Positions 24,078-32,818 of a DNA stretch of 64,000 nucleotides are shown in pieces; within the stretch, counting starts at the first letter, position 1, and each line of letters begins with the position of its first letter. Where the stretch lies: contig JAWKMU010000006.1 in assembly GCA_041392065.1 (NCBI GenBank), positions 62,001 through 126,000 of the forward strand, given 5' to 3'. A program made the position numbers and the translations under genes. Origin of the DNA: CAJQLB01 sp041392065 (GTDB taxonomy: Bacteria > Bacteroidota > Bacteroidia > Flavobacteriales > Flavobacteriaceae). The notes below the pieces were generated by a model. It did not search any database. It was not told the origin of the DNA and saw nothing but the letters and a program-made list of their open reading frames with translations.

Positions 24078-24590
24078 TTAAAGTGCTTTTGCAAATAACA
24101 GAAGTTCTTCGTTCTTGTCAAAAGGTTTTATGCGTTTTTGGTAAGATAAGCCTAATTTTTCTAATAAGTGAATGGAACTTTTATTGTCTGGATTGGTAAT
24201 AGCTAAAACCTTATCTAACTTAAATTTGTTTTTGGCTAAATCCATGATTGCAACTGAACTTTCATAACCATAGCCTTTGCCTTCATACTCTGGTAAAAAA
24301 CCAAAACCAATATCTGTGTGCTCTAACTCTTTGCGTTTTACTAAACCAACAATGCCAATGGCTTTTTCTGGTTCTGATTTTTGTGTAACTTTATAAAAAC
24401 CATAACCACTTTCTTTATAACTTTTTAGAATGCCATTTTTAAGATGATTTTCTGCGTCTTTAATGGTTTTAATGTTTCTGTCGCCAATGTATTTTAACCA
24501 ACTTGGTGTGTTCATTAACTCAACAAAAAATGGAGCGTCTTTAAGTGTGACTTTGGAAATGATGAGACGGTTGGTTGTGGTTATTGGCAT
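24078..24590 (-). CDS. GNAT acetyltransferase (RimJ/RimL type)
   Basis: 170 residues. RLIISKVTLKDAPFFVELMNTPSWLKYIGDRNIKT at the N-terminus, YGFYKVTQKSEPEKAIGIVGLVKRKELEHTDIGFGFLPEYEGKGYGYES and TNPDNKSSIHLLEKLGL are the RimJ/RimL-like acetyl-CoA-binding blocks. Its acceptor (protein N-terminus or small amine) is not known. It overlaps the upstream thiol-disulfide lipoprotein gene by 1 base. Confidence 0.85.
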   Translation of the reverse strand: MPITTTNRLIISKVTLKDAPFFVELMNTPSWLKYIGDRNIKTIKDAENHLKNGILKSYKESGYGFYKVTQKSEPEKAIGIVGLVKRKELEHTDIGFGFLPEYEGKGYGYESSVAIMDLAKNKFKLDKVLAITNPDNKSSIHLLEKLGLSYQKRIKPFDKNEELLLFAKAL

Positions 24591-25600
24591 TAGTCTCCTT
24601 TATTTGAAATCAGCTCTTCAAGCTTTTTATTGAGCATTTCTCCTCTGATATTACGTTCAATAATTATTCCTTCTTCATCAATTAGAAAATTATCAGGTAT
24701 TCCATTGATACCATAAATTAATGAAGCTAAATTATCTCTTCCTAACAAGTCACTTACTTGTATCCAAGGTAGCTCATCTTTTTCAATAGCTTTTAACCAA
24801 CTTGATTCATTGATATCTTGAGAAACTGCGAATATTTCAAATCCTTGAGAATTATATTTTTGATATGTCTTAATCAAATTAGGATTTTCAACTCTACATG
24901 GACCACAATTGGAAGCCCAAAACTCCAAAAGTGTTATCTTTTTTAAATTTTCAGACAACTTTTTGACTTCACCATTAGTATCTTTCATTTCAAAATCTAC
25001 ATATAAATCTCCTATTTCCGGATTTTTATTGAGCTCTAAATATTTGGAAATGCTTTTACCATATTCTGAGTTTTTGTTTTCAATAGAGAATTTATTAAAT
25101 AATTCTTGCGTTTTTTCCTTTCCCCAAGTAGTTGTATATACTGACAATATTTTGGCACTAACAATACTACTTGGATTATCTTTAACAAACTTTATTTCTA
25201 GTTTTTTTCTTTCACTTCTTGAGAGTGTATCAGCAATTATGTACAAATTATGGCTTAAAATCTCTGATTCAGAACCAAGAACTATTGCTTTATTTAAATT
25301 AGTTTCGCTGGCATCTAAAGTCATTTTGTTATTTTCCAACCACACAAACCTGTATTCAGAAAAACTTTTATTATGTAATATAACTTGAGAGGGAAACTTA
25401 GAAATTTTAGTTTTAAATTCGAAGCTGCTGTTATTAATAATCGTAGAATCTATTGTCTTGTCTGAGGAACCATCTCTCATAAATATAACTGTTCCATCTT
25501 CAAAGCCTTGTACTTTACCCTTAAGTGAAAATTTAGGAATCATTTCATTTTTACACCCAAATATGAGGGAGAAAATGATTAGGAAAAATATATTTCTCAT
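24590..25600 (-). CDS. TlpA-like thiol-disulfide oxidoreductase, lipoprotein
   Basis: 336 residues. Lipobox at the N-terminus (FSLIFGCKNE). The N-terminal domain (FSLKGKVQGFEDGTVIFMRDGSS ... TIINNSSFEF) is the DUF4369 type. The C-terminal thioredoxin domain has the active site Cys232-Gly-Pro-Cys235 in WASNCGPCRVENP and cis-Pro loop GINGIPDNFLIDEEG. Likely anchored to the envelope and handling disulfides or cytochrome maturation. It precedes the GNAT gene with a 1-base overlap and follows the TPR gene by 13 bases. Confidence 0.88.
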   Translation of the reverse strand: MRNIFFLIIFSLIFGCKNEMIPKFSLKGKVQGFEDGTVIFMRDGSSDKTIDSTIINNSSFEFKTKISKFPSQVILHNKSFSEYRFVWLENNKMTLDASETNLNKAIVLGSESEILSHNLYIIADTLSRSERKKLEIKFVKDNPSSIVSAKILSVYTTTWGKEKTQELFNKFSIENKNSEYGKSISKYLELNKNPEIGDLYVDFEMKDTNGEVKKLSENLKKITLLEFWASNCGPCRVENPNLIKTYQKYNSQGFEIFAVSQDINESSWLKAIEKDELPWIQVSDLLGRDNLASLIYGINGIPDNFLIDEEGIIIERNIRGEMLNKKLEELISNKGD

Positions 25601-25613
25601 AAATGAAAGATAA

Positions 25614-27392
25614 CTAATTTATTTCATCACCACGCAACGCTCTAAACTTTTTTCTTGCTTCAACAAAGAAGATACTGTCTGCATGATTGAAAATGATTTT
25701 CTCATATAATGCTTGAGCTTCTTCTGGTTTGTTAAGCACGTTTACGTACAATTCAGCTAAAGCATAATAAGCATCGTCAGCCAAAATATCCTCTCTATAA
25801 TTATCAATAATAGTTTTGTAGTTAGCTTCGGCTTTTAAGTACTCTTTTTTGCCTTCAAACAATTTCCCTTGTTTGTATAAGGCTTGATCAATAATAGATT
25901 CTGTTTTATGCTCCTCTAAAATTTTATCAAGCAAAGAAATGGCTTCATCTGTTTTGTTTTGATAGGCATATAAATCTGCCTTGGCATATAGTTTTAAAGC
26001 TGTTTGAGTGGAGTCTTCAAACTTATTATCTGATATTAGTAATTTTAAATCGAGAGCATCATTGGCAATTAACTGAGAAGTTGATGCCTTTAATATTTTG
26101 AGCTGAGATTCCGCCCATTTAAAATCCCCTTTATAATAACTTGCTTTGGCCACTTTAAATCGTGCTTCCTGAGAAATGGTACTATTTTTTAAACTGGTTT
26201 GAATTTGCGAATAGTAAATAAGTGCTTCGTTAAATTTTTCCTGATACACTAAAATATCGCCTAATTCTAACTTGATTTTTGCAAGTTGAAATCGGTTGAA
26301 CTTTCCTTCTAAAGCAGTCTTTAAATAGCTAATAGCTTCATCAGGCTTATTTAAATAAAAAGCTTTAAAATGTGCATACGATACTTTAATATCAACAATT
26401 TCTGGGTTGTTCTCAAAGGTATTGATTACGTTGTTGTATTTTTCGTCAATCGCTTTGTATTCCTCTTTTGTAGCATATTTGGTTTGTAATTCCAAGAGGT
26501 TTTTGTGTGAATCTACAATGGTTTCAATATCAATTGCAGTTTCTATGAGGTACATTAAAATATCAGCCGAAATATCTGGTATGTCTTCCTCTAAGGTTAA
26601 ATTAGCCAAATCGATAATACCACGTAACGATTCTTGCTCGCGTTTGTAAATGGCTTTTTCCTGAGCAAATGCCTTTGCATATTCACGTTGTTGAACATAC
26701 AACCAACTCAATAACTGATTCCAAATTACATTAGGTTGTTCTTGTATTTTTTTTAGTAACACTTTACGCAAAATGGCATTGTTTTCATCGTCACTACTTT
26801 CAGAAATATAATCACTAAAGTAGCGTTTTACTTGATTGGCAAACGAACTGTTACTTTCTACAAAATTAGCATAGCTGGTAAACATTTTTTCTATTTCGCC
26901 TTGTTCGCCATAAATTCTTGCTAACTGAATGTGATAATTCGCTTCAGGTCTCAACTCCATAGTTCGTTCGTAGGCTTTGGCAGCTAAATCTATCAAAGCA
27001 TGAGTTTCAAATCTATAAGCCACATAGTAGCCATAAACAGGGTTTTCATCAATTTTTAATAAGGCTTGATTGTAGTAGTCTTGGGCTTTTTCTTCTTCGT
27101 TTTTAAGGTGATGATTGTAGCCTAAATCTACTAAAAATTGAGGGTTTTGGCTATTAGCAGACTTATCAAGCAGCAACTGTTCGGCAATATCTAATTGCTC
27201 GAGTTGTTGATGGATTTCAACTATTTTCATAAAGTAATTGATGCTACCTTTATTTTCTTCGTAAAGTTTTTGGTAAGAAATCAGTGCTTTTTGAAATTCG
27301 CCTCTATCAAAATAATCTTTTGCCAATTCCTCATTTTGGGAAAAGGAGATAAAACTAAAAAAGAAAGAAAATATGTAGATTAACTTGTTCAT
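25614..27392 (-). CDS. Exported TPR-repeat protein
   Basis: 592 residues from MNKLIYIF (ATG at 27390-27392). A longer frame upstream adds 24 residues before the signal peptide, which is unlikely. Signal peptide (IYIFSFFFSFISFSQ). Almost the whole mature protein is TPR-like helical pairs (YFDRGEFQKALISYQKLYEEN, DLGYNHHLKNEEEKAQDYYNQAL, ... YYALAELYVNVLNKPEEAQALYEKII), a scaffold for protein-protein contacts in the periplasm. No enzymatic domain. Partner unknown. It may share a transcript with the downstream TlpA-like gene. Confidence 0.87.
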   Translation of the reverse strand: MNKLIYIFSFFFSFISFSQNEELAKDYFDRGEFQKALISYQKLYEENKGSINYFMKIVEIHQQLEQLDIAEQLLLDKSANSQNPQFLVDLGYNHHLKNEEEKAQDYYNQALLKIDENPVYGYYVAYRFETHALIDLAAKAYERTMELRPEANYHIQLARIYGEQGEIEKMFTSYANFVESNSSFANQVKRYFSDYISESSDDENNAILRKVLLKKIQEQPNVIWNQLLSWLYVQQREYAKAFAQEKAIYKREQESLRGIIDLANLTLEEDIPDISADILMYLIETAIDIETIVDSHKNLLELQTKYATKEEYKAIDEKYNNVINTFENNPEIVDIKVSYAHFKAFYLNKPDEAISYLKTALEGKFNRFQLAKIKLELGDILVYQEKFNEALIYYSQIQTSLKNSTISQEARFKVAKASYYKGDFKWAESQLKILKASTSQLIANDALDLKLLISDNKFEDSTQTALKLYAKADLYAYQNKTDEAISLLDKILEEHKTESIIDQALYKQGKLFEGKKEYLKAEANYKTIIDNYREDILADDAYYALAELYVNVLNKPEEAQALYEKIIFNHADSIFFVEARKKFRALRGDEIN

Positions 27393-27450
27393 AGTAACTG
27401 TAAATATAACTAAACTCAACCTTTGATGTTGTGAATATTTTGATAAAAAA

Positions 27451-27474
27451 TAGCCTGAACGCAAGTTCAGGCTA
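27451..27474 (-). terminator. Intrinsic terminator downstream of serS / mini-ORF
   Basis: A perfect 10-bp stem TAGCCTGAAC with loop GCAA (27461-27464) and its complement, followed on the minus strand by TTTTTT. It could end the serS transcript (346 bases after its stop) or a short separate RNA carrying the 22-codon frame. Confidence 0.85.
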
Positions 27475-27595
27475 TACCATCCAAAATAAATGTGCTATTA
27501 ACCATATTTTTATATGATTCAGTTATCCTGATTGGAGCTCTTCATAAAGTAACTATATCTTATATATTTTATGGTTGGCTTATTTAAAGTATAAA

Positions 27596-27664
27596 TTATA
27601 AAACCACTTTTACTATCAAAACCACTAAGGCAGTCAATAGTATTAATCTTTTAATATTTTTCAT
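27596..27664 (-). CDS. Possible 22-residue hydrophobic peptide
   Basis: Reads MKNIKRLILLTALVVLIVKV plus VL, stop TAA. Two Lys and one Arg precede a single hydrophobic helix, the look of a one-span membrane mini-protein. A clear terminator lies ~120 bases downstream on the same strand. No ribosome-binding site or certain promoter was identified, and chance cannot be excluded at this length. Confidence 0.3.
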   Translation of the reverse strand: MKNIKRLILLTALVVLIVKVVL

Positions 27665-27819
27665 AACTAAGTAGGTTGTTTAGTTTGGTGACACTAACTT
27701 GTGAAAAATATTGTGTAAAACAAAGAAAAAATACAAAAATTCGTTAAGCAACGTGTTTTTTAAACATTTTGTCGATTTTATTGTAATCTTTTTCTTACTT
27801 TGAGAATAGAAACTGGTTT

Positions 27820-29097
27820 TTAATCAATGATAGAAAACCCTGTATATGCTACTAAAACATCTGGAATTTTGATTCCATTTTCGGTTTGATAATTCTCTAA
27901 AATTCCTGCCAAAACTCTTGGCAATGCTAAAGAGCTTCCATTCAAAGTATGAGCCAATTGGCTTTTTCCTTCACTATTTTTAAAACGAAGCTTTAATCTG
28001 TTAGCTTGAAACGTTTCAAAATTAGACACTGAAGAAATTTCTAACCATCGTTCTTGAGCTGTAGAATAGACTTCAAAATCGTAAGTCAATGCAGAAGTAA
28101 AACCTAAATCTCCTCCACAAAGTCTTAAAATTCTGTAAGGCAATTTTAATTCTTTTAAAATGGATTTAACGTGCTCTACCATTTCATCCAAAGCTTGGTA
28201 TGATCTGTCTGGATGTTCTATTCGTAAAATTTCAACTTTATCAAATTGATGTAATCTGTTTAAGCCACGTACGTGTGCACCATAACTTCCAGCTTCTCTT
28301 CTAAAACATGGTGTATATCCTGTTATGGCTTTTGGCAACTCGTTTTCGGCTAACAAATCACCACGAAATAAGTTTGTTGCAGGAACTTCGGCAGTAGGAA
28401 TTAAATAAAAATTATCACCATTTCCATTTACGTGATACATTTGTCCTTCCTTGTCTGGAAGCTGTCCTGTACCAAATCCTGAAGCTTCATTTACCAAATG
28501 TGGCACTTGCACTTCGCTATAACCAGCTGCTGTGTTTTTATCTAAAAAATAATTAATAAGTGCTCGTTGTAGCTTTGCTCCTTTACCTTTATACACAGGA
28601 AATCCTGCTCCTGTAATTTTGTTACCAAGCTCAAAATCTATGATATCGTACTTACTTGCTAACTCCCAATGTGGTAATGCATTTTTTGATAATTTAGGAA
28701 TATCACCTTCGCGAAATACTTCCTCATTATCATCTTCAGAGTTTCCATCAGGAACAATCTCATTAGGAATGTTAGGAATTTTGTAAAGCAATTCATCTAA
28801 TTTATCAGAAACAGTATTTAATTTTTCAGATAATGTCTTACTATCATCTTTTAATTGGGTTGTTCTTTTTTTAAGCGCATTGGCTTGATCTGCCTGACCA
28901 GATTTATAAAGTACACCTATTTCTTTAGAAAGCGAATTAGACTCTGCTAAAGTGTTATCTAATTCAGATTGGGTTTGTCTGCGCTCTTCATCAAGTTTAA
29001 TGACTTCATTAATCATTTCAGTAGCATCAAAATTACGCTTAGCCAAACGTTTAATGACTAAATCTTGATGCTCTCTAATAAAAGGTACTTGTAACAT
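27820..29097 (-). CDS. serS: Seryl-tRNA synthetase
   Basis: 425 residues, full length. The N-terminal antiparallel coiled-coil arm (residues ~25-105: EERRQTQSELDNTLAESNSLSKEI) binds the long variable arm of tRNA-Ser. The class II catalytic domain shows LIPTAEVPATNLFRGD, TPCFRREAGSYGAHVRGLNRLHQFDKVE and the motif 3 region LNGSSLALPRVLAGILENYQ. Cytoplasmic, essential. A promoter-like box is at 29151-29158. Confidence 0.97.
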   Translation of the reverse strand: MLQVPFIREHQDLVIKRLAKRNFDATEMINEVIKLDEERRQTQSELDNTLAESNSLSKEIGVLYKSGQADQANALKKRTTQLKDDSKTLSEKLNTVSDKLDELLYKIPNIPNEIVPDGNSEDDNEEVFREGDIPKLSKNALPHWELASKYDIIDFELGNKITGAGFPVYKGKGAKLQRALINYFLDKNTAAGYSEVQVPHLVNEASGFGTGQLPDKEGQMYHVNGNGDNFYLIPTAEVPATNLFRGDLLAENELPKAITGYTPCFRREAGSYGAHVRGLNRLHQFDKVEILRIEHPDRSYQALDEMVEHVKSILKELKLPYRILRLCGGDLGFTSALTYDFEVYSTAQERWLEISSVSNFETFQANRLKLRFKNSEGKSQLAHTLNGSSLALPRVLAGILENYQTENGIKIPDVLVAYTGFSIID

Positions 29098-29150
29098 TAG
29101 GTAAAATTTAAGTTCTTCTTCGATTCAAATAATTACGAAGAATTAAGCGA

Positions 29151-29158
29151 CAAATTTA
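29151..29158 (-). promoter_or_regulatory. Predicted -7 box of serS
   Basis: TAAATTTG on the minus strand, an exact TAnnTTTG match 54 bases upstream of the serS ATG. No convincing -33 TTG. Confidence 0.4.
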
Positions 29159-29175
29159 ATGAATTAGTTAGTAAA

Positions 29176-30492
29176 TTAATCGTCGTTTAAAGGTAAAATC
29201 CACTCACTATGTTTAAAAGGATTCCACTTTACTGAAGCTAAATCAACTTTAGGGTCTATAAGTTGTTTAAGTGGTCTATCGTTTACACTCACTCTGCAAT
29301 CTACATATACAGCAACGTCTTGACCTTTGGCTGCAAATTCTTGTTTTAAATGCTGAGCAAATTGCCAAACAGCATCTGGTTTTGTGCTTACAATACCTCT
29401 TTGTTTTCTGGTTAGGTAATCGTCCAACTTAATTCGGGTTTTCTTTTTGGTTTGGTTATCAATCACTGTAAAATGCGCAATACCATGTTTTGCCCTAAGC
29501 ATCATACGCCAAGATAATCGATGTGCTTCTTCTGTCCACAAGACATCATCTTTAATAAACCAATGTCGTAATGGCAATGAGATTTGTATTATGAAATAAA
29601 TGCCAAAAATTGTTACAATAGTTGATTTGTAATTTGATAATATTACTTTTTCTTTATCATAAAATAATTTATTCTTAAAAAATATTTTCTGAATGGTTTT
29701 CACTGGGAAAAAGAACACACAAAGTGCTATTGACATATACGGAAAAATGCCAATTTGAAATACTATGGAATTGAATAAATGAAAGAAAATAGCCGTAATA
29801 AAAGCCCATTTTCTGGTTTTTTGCCATAATAATAGTGGTATAATAAGCAAGTCAAACAGGATGCCTCCATAAGCTAATATATAATGCAACCATTTTTGTT
29901 GAAGGAAATCGCCTATTACATAATAGTGCTTTTTGTCTCTCATCAATATTTCCATAAAGGTTGTATCTAACCAATCTGGATATAATTTGGCAATAGATGC
30001 ATAAGTATAAACAATTGCCATTTGAGCTATTATAACTACACTACACCATTGAGGCATACTTTGTTTTAATAAGGAAGAATTTTGTTTAGCATCTATAGAA
30101 AAATATCTGTTAGCAGGCATGATGCACATAAACAGATTGAGCAAAACCAATAAATAATAATGATTGTTATACGATGATTTTTGCATAAAATAAACACCAG
30201 CCCAAAGTATGGTAAAACCAATAATACTTGCTCTGTATTTATAACCAAGCATTACACCAATGCCAAAAATTCCCATTACGGCAAAATAAGCATACATCCA
30301 GTTGTCTGGAAGTGGTTGTAACCATTCAAAACCAATAAAAGAGAATGTAAATTTTGGTTCAATTAAAGTTTGCTTGACCCAACCTGTAAGGATGGCTCCA
30401 AACGATTCAAGTGTGATGAGTAAGCCAAAAAAGACTCTGAAAATGATGAGCGCACTATTATCAATATGTTTAAACAGCCAACGATTAATCAT
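29176..30492 (-). CDS. HTTM-domain membrane protein (vitamin K-dependent carboxylase-like)
   Basis: 438 residues. Multiple membrane spans from residue ~15 to ~305 (SALIIFRVFFGLLITLESFG, YAYFAVMGIFGIGVMLGY, YLLVLLNLFMCIMPANRYFS, ...), the HTTM (horizontally transferred transmembrane) pattern shared with vitamin K-dependent gamma-carboxylase. A soluble C-terminal part (~330-438) includes WRMMLRAKHG and VYVDCRVSVNDRP. Bacterial members have no firmly known substrate. It overlaps the 3' end of ribF by 8 bases, which suggests co-transcription. Confidence 0.85.
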   Translation of the reverse strand: MINRWLFKHIDNSALIIFRVFFGLLITLESFGAILTGWVKQTLIEPKFTFSFIGFEWLQPLPDNWMYAYFAVMGIFGIGVMLGYKYRASIIGFTILWAGVYFMQKSSYNNHYYLLVLLNLFMCIMPANRYFSIDAKQNSSLLKQSMPQWCSVVIIAQMAIVYTYASIAKLYPDWLDTTFMEILMRDKKHYYVIGDFLQQKWLHYILAYGGILFDLLIIPLLLWQKTRKWAFITAIFFHLFNSIVFQIGIFPYMSIALCVFFFPVKTIQKIFFKNKLFYDKEKVILSNYKSTIVTIFGIYFIIQISLPLRHWFIKDDVLWTEEAHRLSWRMMLRAKHGIAHFTVIDNQTKKKTRIKLDDYLTRKQRGIVSTKPDAVWQFAQHLKQEFAAKGQDVAVYVDCRVSVNDRPLKQLIDPKVDLASVKWNPFKHSEWILPLNDD

Positions 30493-31417
30493 CGTTTATA
30501 TTTAAAAACTGTTTAGAATGAATCATATCTTTCGATAGCTGATTTTTTAGTTCATCTAAGGAATCAAATTTTTGTTCATCACGTAAACGCTCTAAAATTT
30601 CAATTTCTAAAGTCTTACCATAAATATCTTGATTGAAATTGAAGAAATTCACTTCGATAGATTGCTCTTTACCATCAACCGTTGGATTGGTGCCAATATT
30701 CATCATGCCAAAAACTGATTTCTTGTTGATAACTGCTTTTGCAACATACACTCCATTTTTTGGAATGAGTTTGTAAGTTTCTTCAATACTTATGTTTGCA
30801 GTTGGATAGTCAAGTTGTTTTCCTAAACCTTTTCCTTTAACAACTTTTCCAGTGAGCATAAAATTATAGCCTAAAAATGTATTGGCTGTTTTAATATCGC
30901 CATCTAAAAGCGCCTTTCTAATTTTTGTAGAACTTACTGCTACTTCATTAATTTCTTGGGCAGAAATTTCGGTGACTTTAAAATCATAAATTTCTCCAAA
31001 GGCTTTTAAGTCATTAATATTTGCTGTTCGGTTACGACCAAAATGGTGGTCGTATCCAATAATAATATGTTTAACATGTAAAGTTTCGACCAAAACCTCT
31101 CTCACATAATCTTGTGCTGATAGTCGTGAAAATTGCTTAGTGAATTTTTTTACAACTAAATGGTCTATGCCTTCGGCTTCCATTAATTTATTTTTTTCAT
31201 CTATGGTATTCAGCATTTTTATGTCTGTATCTTTCTGAACCACCATTCTTGGATGCGGAAAAAACGTTAACACAACAGCTTGTAGATTTTCTTCTTTGGC
31301 AATTTTTACTAGCCTTTTGATGATTTTTTTGTGCCCGACATGAACACCATCAAAAGTTCCAATTGTAACTACAGAATTGGAAAGTAATTTATAATCTGAA
31401 GCGGTTTTAATTTTCAA
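30485..31417 (-). CDS. ribF: Bifunctional riboflavin kinase / FAD synthetase
   Basis: 310 residues. Makes FMN from riboflavin and FAD from FMN. N-terminal nucleotidyltransferase domain: VTIGTFDGVHVGHKKII and GYDHHFGRNRTANI. C-terminal flavokinase domain from ~180: GKVVKGKGLGKQLDYPTANI, KNGVYVAK and FGMMNIGTNPTVDGKEQSIEVNF. It sits 8 bases downstream of pth and overlaps the HTTM gene by 8 bases. Confidence 0.96.
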   Translation of the reverse strand: MKIKTASDYKLLSNSVVTIGTFDGVHVGHKKIIKRLVKIAKEENLQAVVLTFFPHPRMVVQKDTDIKMLNTIDEKNKLMEAEGIDHLVVKKFTKQFSRLSAQDYVREVLVETLHVKHIIIGYDHHFGRNRTANINDLKAFGEIYDFKVTEISAQEINEVAVSSTKIRKALLDGDIKTANTFLGYNFMLTGKVVKGKGLGKQLDYPTANISIEETYKLIPKNGVYVAKAVINKKSVFGMMNIGTNPTVDGKEQSIEVNFFNFNQDIYGKTLEIEILERLRDEQKFDSLDELKNQLSKDMIHSKQFLNINDD

Positions 31418-31425
31418 GAATGTTG

Positions 31426-32058
31426 TTATTTACCGTTAAATGAATTCATTGTATTGTTAATACCTGAAAGTACAAATGATTTTATAATTTCGGTACTTTT
31501 AGATAAGCGTTCAGGCAATTTTTCCTGTTCTTCATCAGTCCATTCACCTAAAACATAATCCACTTGTCTGCCTTTACTAAAACTGTCGCTTATTCCAAAT
31601 CTAAACCGATTATAATTGGTTGTGCCTAATTTTTCTTGAATATCCTTTAATCCATTATGACCACCATCGCTGCCTTTGGTTTTTATTCTTAAAGTTCCAA
31701 AAGATAAGTTCAAATCATCAGTTATAACTAATAAATTTTCTAATGGAATATTTTCTTTTTGTAACCAATACTGTACAGCTTTACCACTTAAATTCATGTA
31801 AGTACTTGGCTTTATAAAAACAAACAATCGTCCTTTTAGTTTGTACTCAGCTCTATCAGCAAGTTTTTCAGTAGTAAAAGTTATTTCTTCTTTTGAACAG
31901 AAATAATCTAAAATTTTAAAACCAATATTGTGTCTTGTATTTTCATATTTCTCGCCAATATTTCCTAAGCCTACAATTAAATATTTTTTCATTCCCTGAT
32001 TGTCTTCAGTTGAAGTGGTTTTATTTTTTCCAAATAACCAATTAAAAAATTTGAACAT
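31426..32058 (-). CDS. pth: Peptidyl-tRNA hydrolase
   Basis: 210 residues. Releases tRNA from drop-off peptidyl-tRNA. Core: MKKYLIVGLGNIGEKYENTRHNIGFKILDYF (catalytic His in TRHN), PSTYMNLSGKAV, DDLNLSFGTLRIKTKGSDGGHNGLKDI. The first 22 residues (FKFFNWLFGKNKTTSTEDNQG) are an extension ahead of the normal Pth start. ATG at residue 23 is the alternative start. It lies just downstream of rplY, which has its own terminator in between. Confidence 0.95.
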   Translation of the reverse strand: MFKFFNWLFGKNKTTSTEDNQGMKKYLIVGLGNIGEKYENTRHNIGFKILDYFCSKEEITFTTEKLADRAEYKLKGRLFVFIKPSTYMNLSGKAVQYWLQKENIPLENLLVITDDLNLSFGTLRIKTKGSDGGHNGLKDIQEKLGTTNYNRFRFGISDSFSKGRQVDYVLGEWTDEEQEKLPERLSKSTEIIKSFVLSGINNTMNSFNGK

Positions 32059-32083
32059 TATACATCAATATAATGTAAAAGTA

Positions 32084-32115
32084 AAAAAGCATCCTGAATT
32101 AACAGAATGCTTTTT
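32084..32115 (-). terminator. Intrinsic terminator after rplY
   Basis: Minus-strand stem AAAAAGCATTCTG / CAGGATGCTTTTT with a loop of 6 (one mismatch), ending in a run of T. It lies 22 bases downstream of the rplY stop. Confidence 0.8.
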
Positions 32116-32137
32116 AATATTATAAATAAATTTGAAT

Positions 32138-32791
32138 TTATTCTTGAGTAGCTTCTGCTGCTGGAGCTGCTTCTCCTCCTTCTGCTGGAGCAGCTGCTTC
32201 TGCGCCTTCTTCAAGCTCTTCTTCCTCTTCATCATCAGCAATAGCAGTTCTAGCTGTCTTAATTTGACAAACCACAGTATTATCTGTATGCAAGAATCTG
32301 TATTTTTCTTGGTCAAGATCACGAACATAAATTTTGCTACCAATTTTCATAGGAGTAATATCTATCTCGATAAAATCAGGAAGGTTTGTTGGAAGTGCCT
32401 TAACACGAAGTTTTCTGTTATTTCTTCTTAAAACACCACCATTTTTAACACCTCTAGCATTACCAACTAAGTTTACAGGAATATCCATAGCGATTTCTTT
32501 ATCTTCAAATAACTGATAGAAATCTATGTGTAAGATTTTGTCTGTAACAGGGTGAAATTGAATATCTTGAAGCACTGCATTAAGAGTGTTTCCGTTATCT
32601 AAGGCAATTACAACTGTATGCGCATTAGGCGTATAAACCAGTTGAGAAAATGCCAATTCAGGTGCAGAGAAATGCAATGGCTGATCTCCTCCGTATAATA
32701 CGCAAGGAACCTCTCCAGCATTACGTAAGGCCTTTGTTGCTTTTTTGCCTACGCTTTCTCTTTTAGATCCATTAATTGTAATTGATTTCAT
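32138..32791 (-). CDS. rplY: Ribosomal protein bL25 (Ctc form)
   Basis: 217 residues. Binds 5S rRNA in the large subunit. SITINGSKRESVGKKATKALRNAGEVPCVLYGG is the L25 N-terminal domain; the TL5-type second domain follows (LVGNARGVKNGGVLRRNNRKLRVKALPTNLPDFIEIDI). The tail (~180-217) is low-complexity Glu/Ala (EEEEELEEGAEAAAPAEGG), common in Bacteroidetes L25. Downstream of prs (27-base gap), the usual prs-rplY-pth order. Confidence 0.96.
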   Translation of the reverse strand: MKSITINGSKRESVGKKATKALRNAGEVPCVLYGGDQPLHFSAPELAFSQLVYTPNAHTVVIALDNGNTLNAVLQDIQFHPVTDKILHIDFYQLFEDKEIAMDIPVNLVGNARGVKNGGVLRRNNRKLRVKALPTNLPDFIEIDITPMKIGSKIYVRDLDQEKYRFLHTDNTVVCQIKTARTAIADDEEEEELEEGAEAAAPAEGGEAAPAAEATQE

Positions 32792-32818
32792 TTTAAAAAA
32801 TTATAGTTAAATATTAAT

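Larger units (their letters stand above)
27393..27819. other. Gene-poor stretch between serS and the TPR gene
   Basis: 427 bases without a confident gene. It holds a strong minus-strand terminator (27451-27474), a 22-codon minus-strand reading frame (27596-27664), and otherwise AT-rich DNA with no repeat of the families seen elsewhere. Confidence 0.7.

Noticed and set aside
25614..27464. Longer start (27464) for the TPR protein
   Set aside because: It would begin in the arm of the terminator hairpin and put 24 residues before a normal signal peptide.
32065..32343. 92-codon frame overlapping the rplY tail
   Set aside because: Shadow of the low-complexity Glu/Ala-rich end of rplY, covering its terminator.
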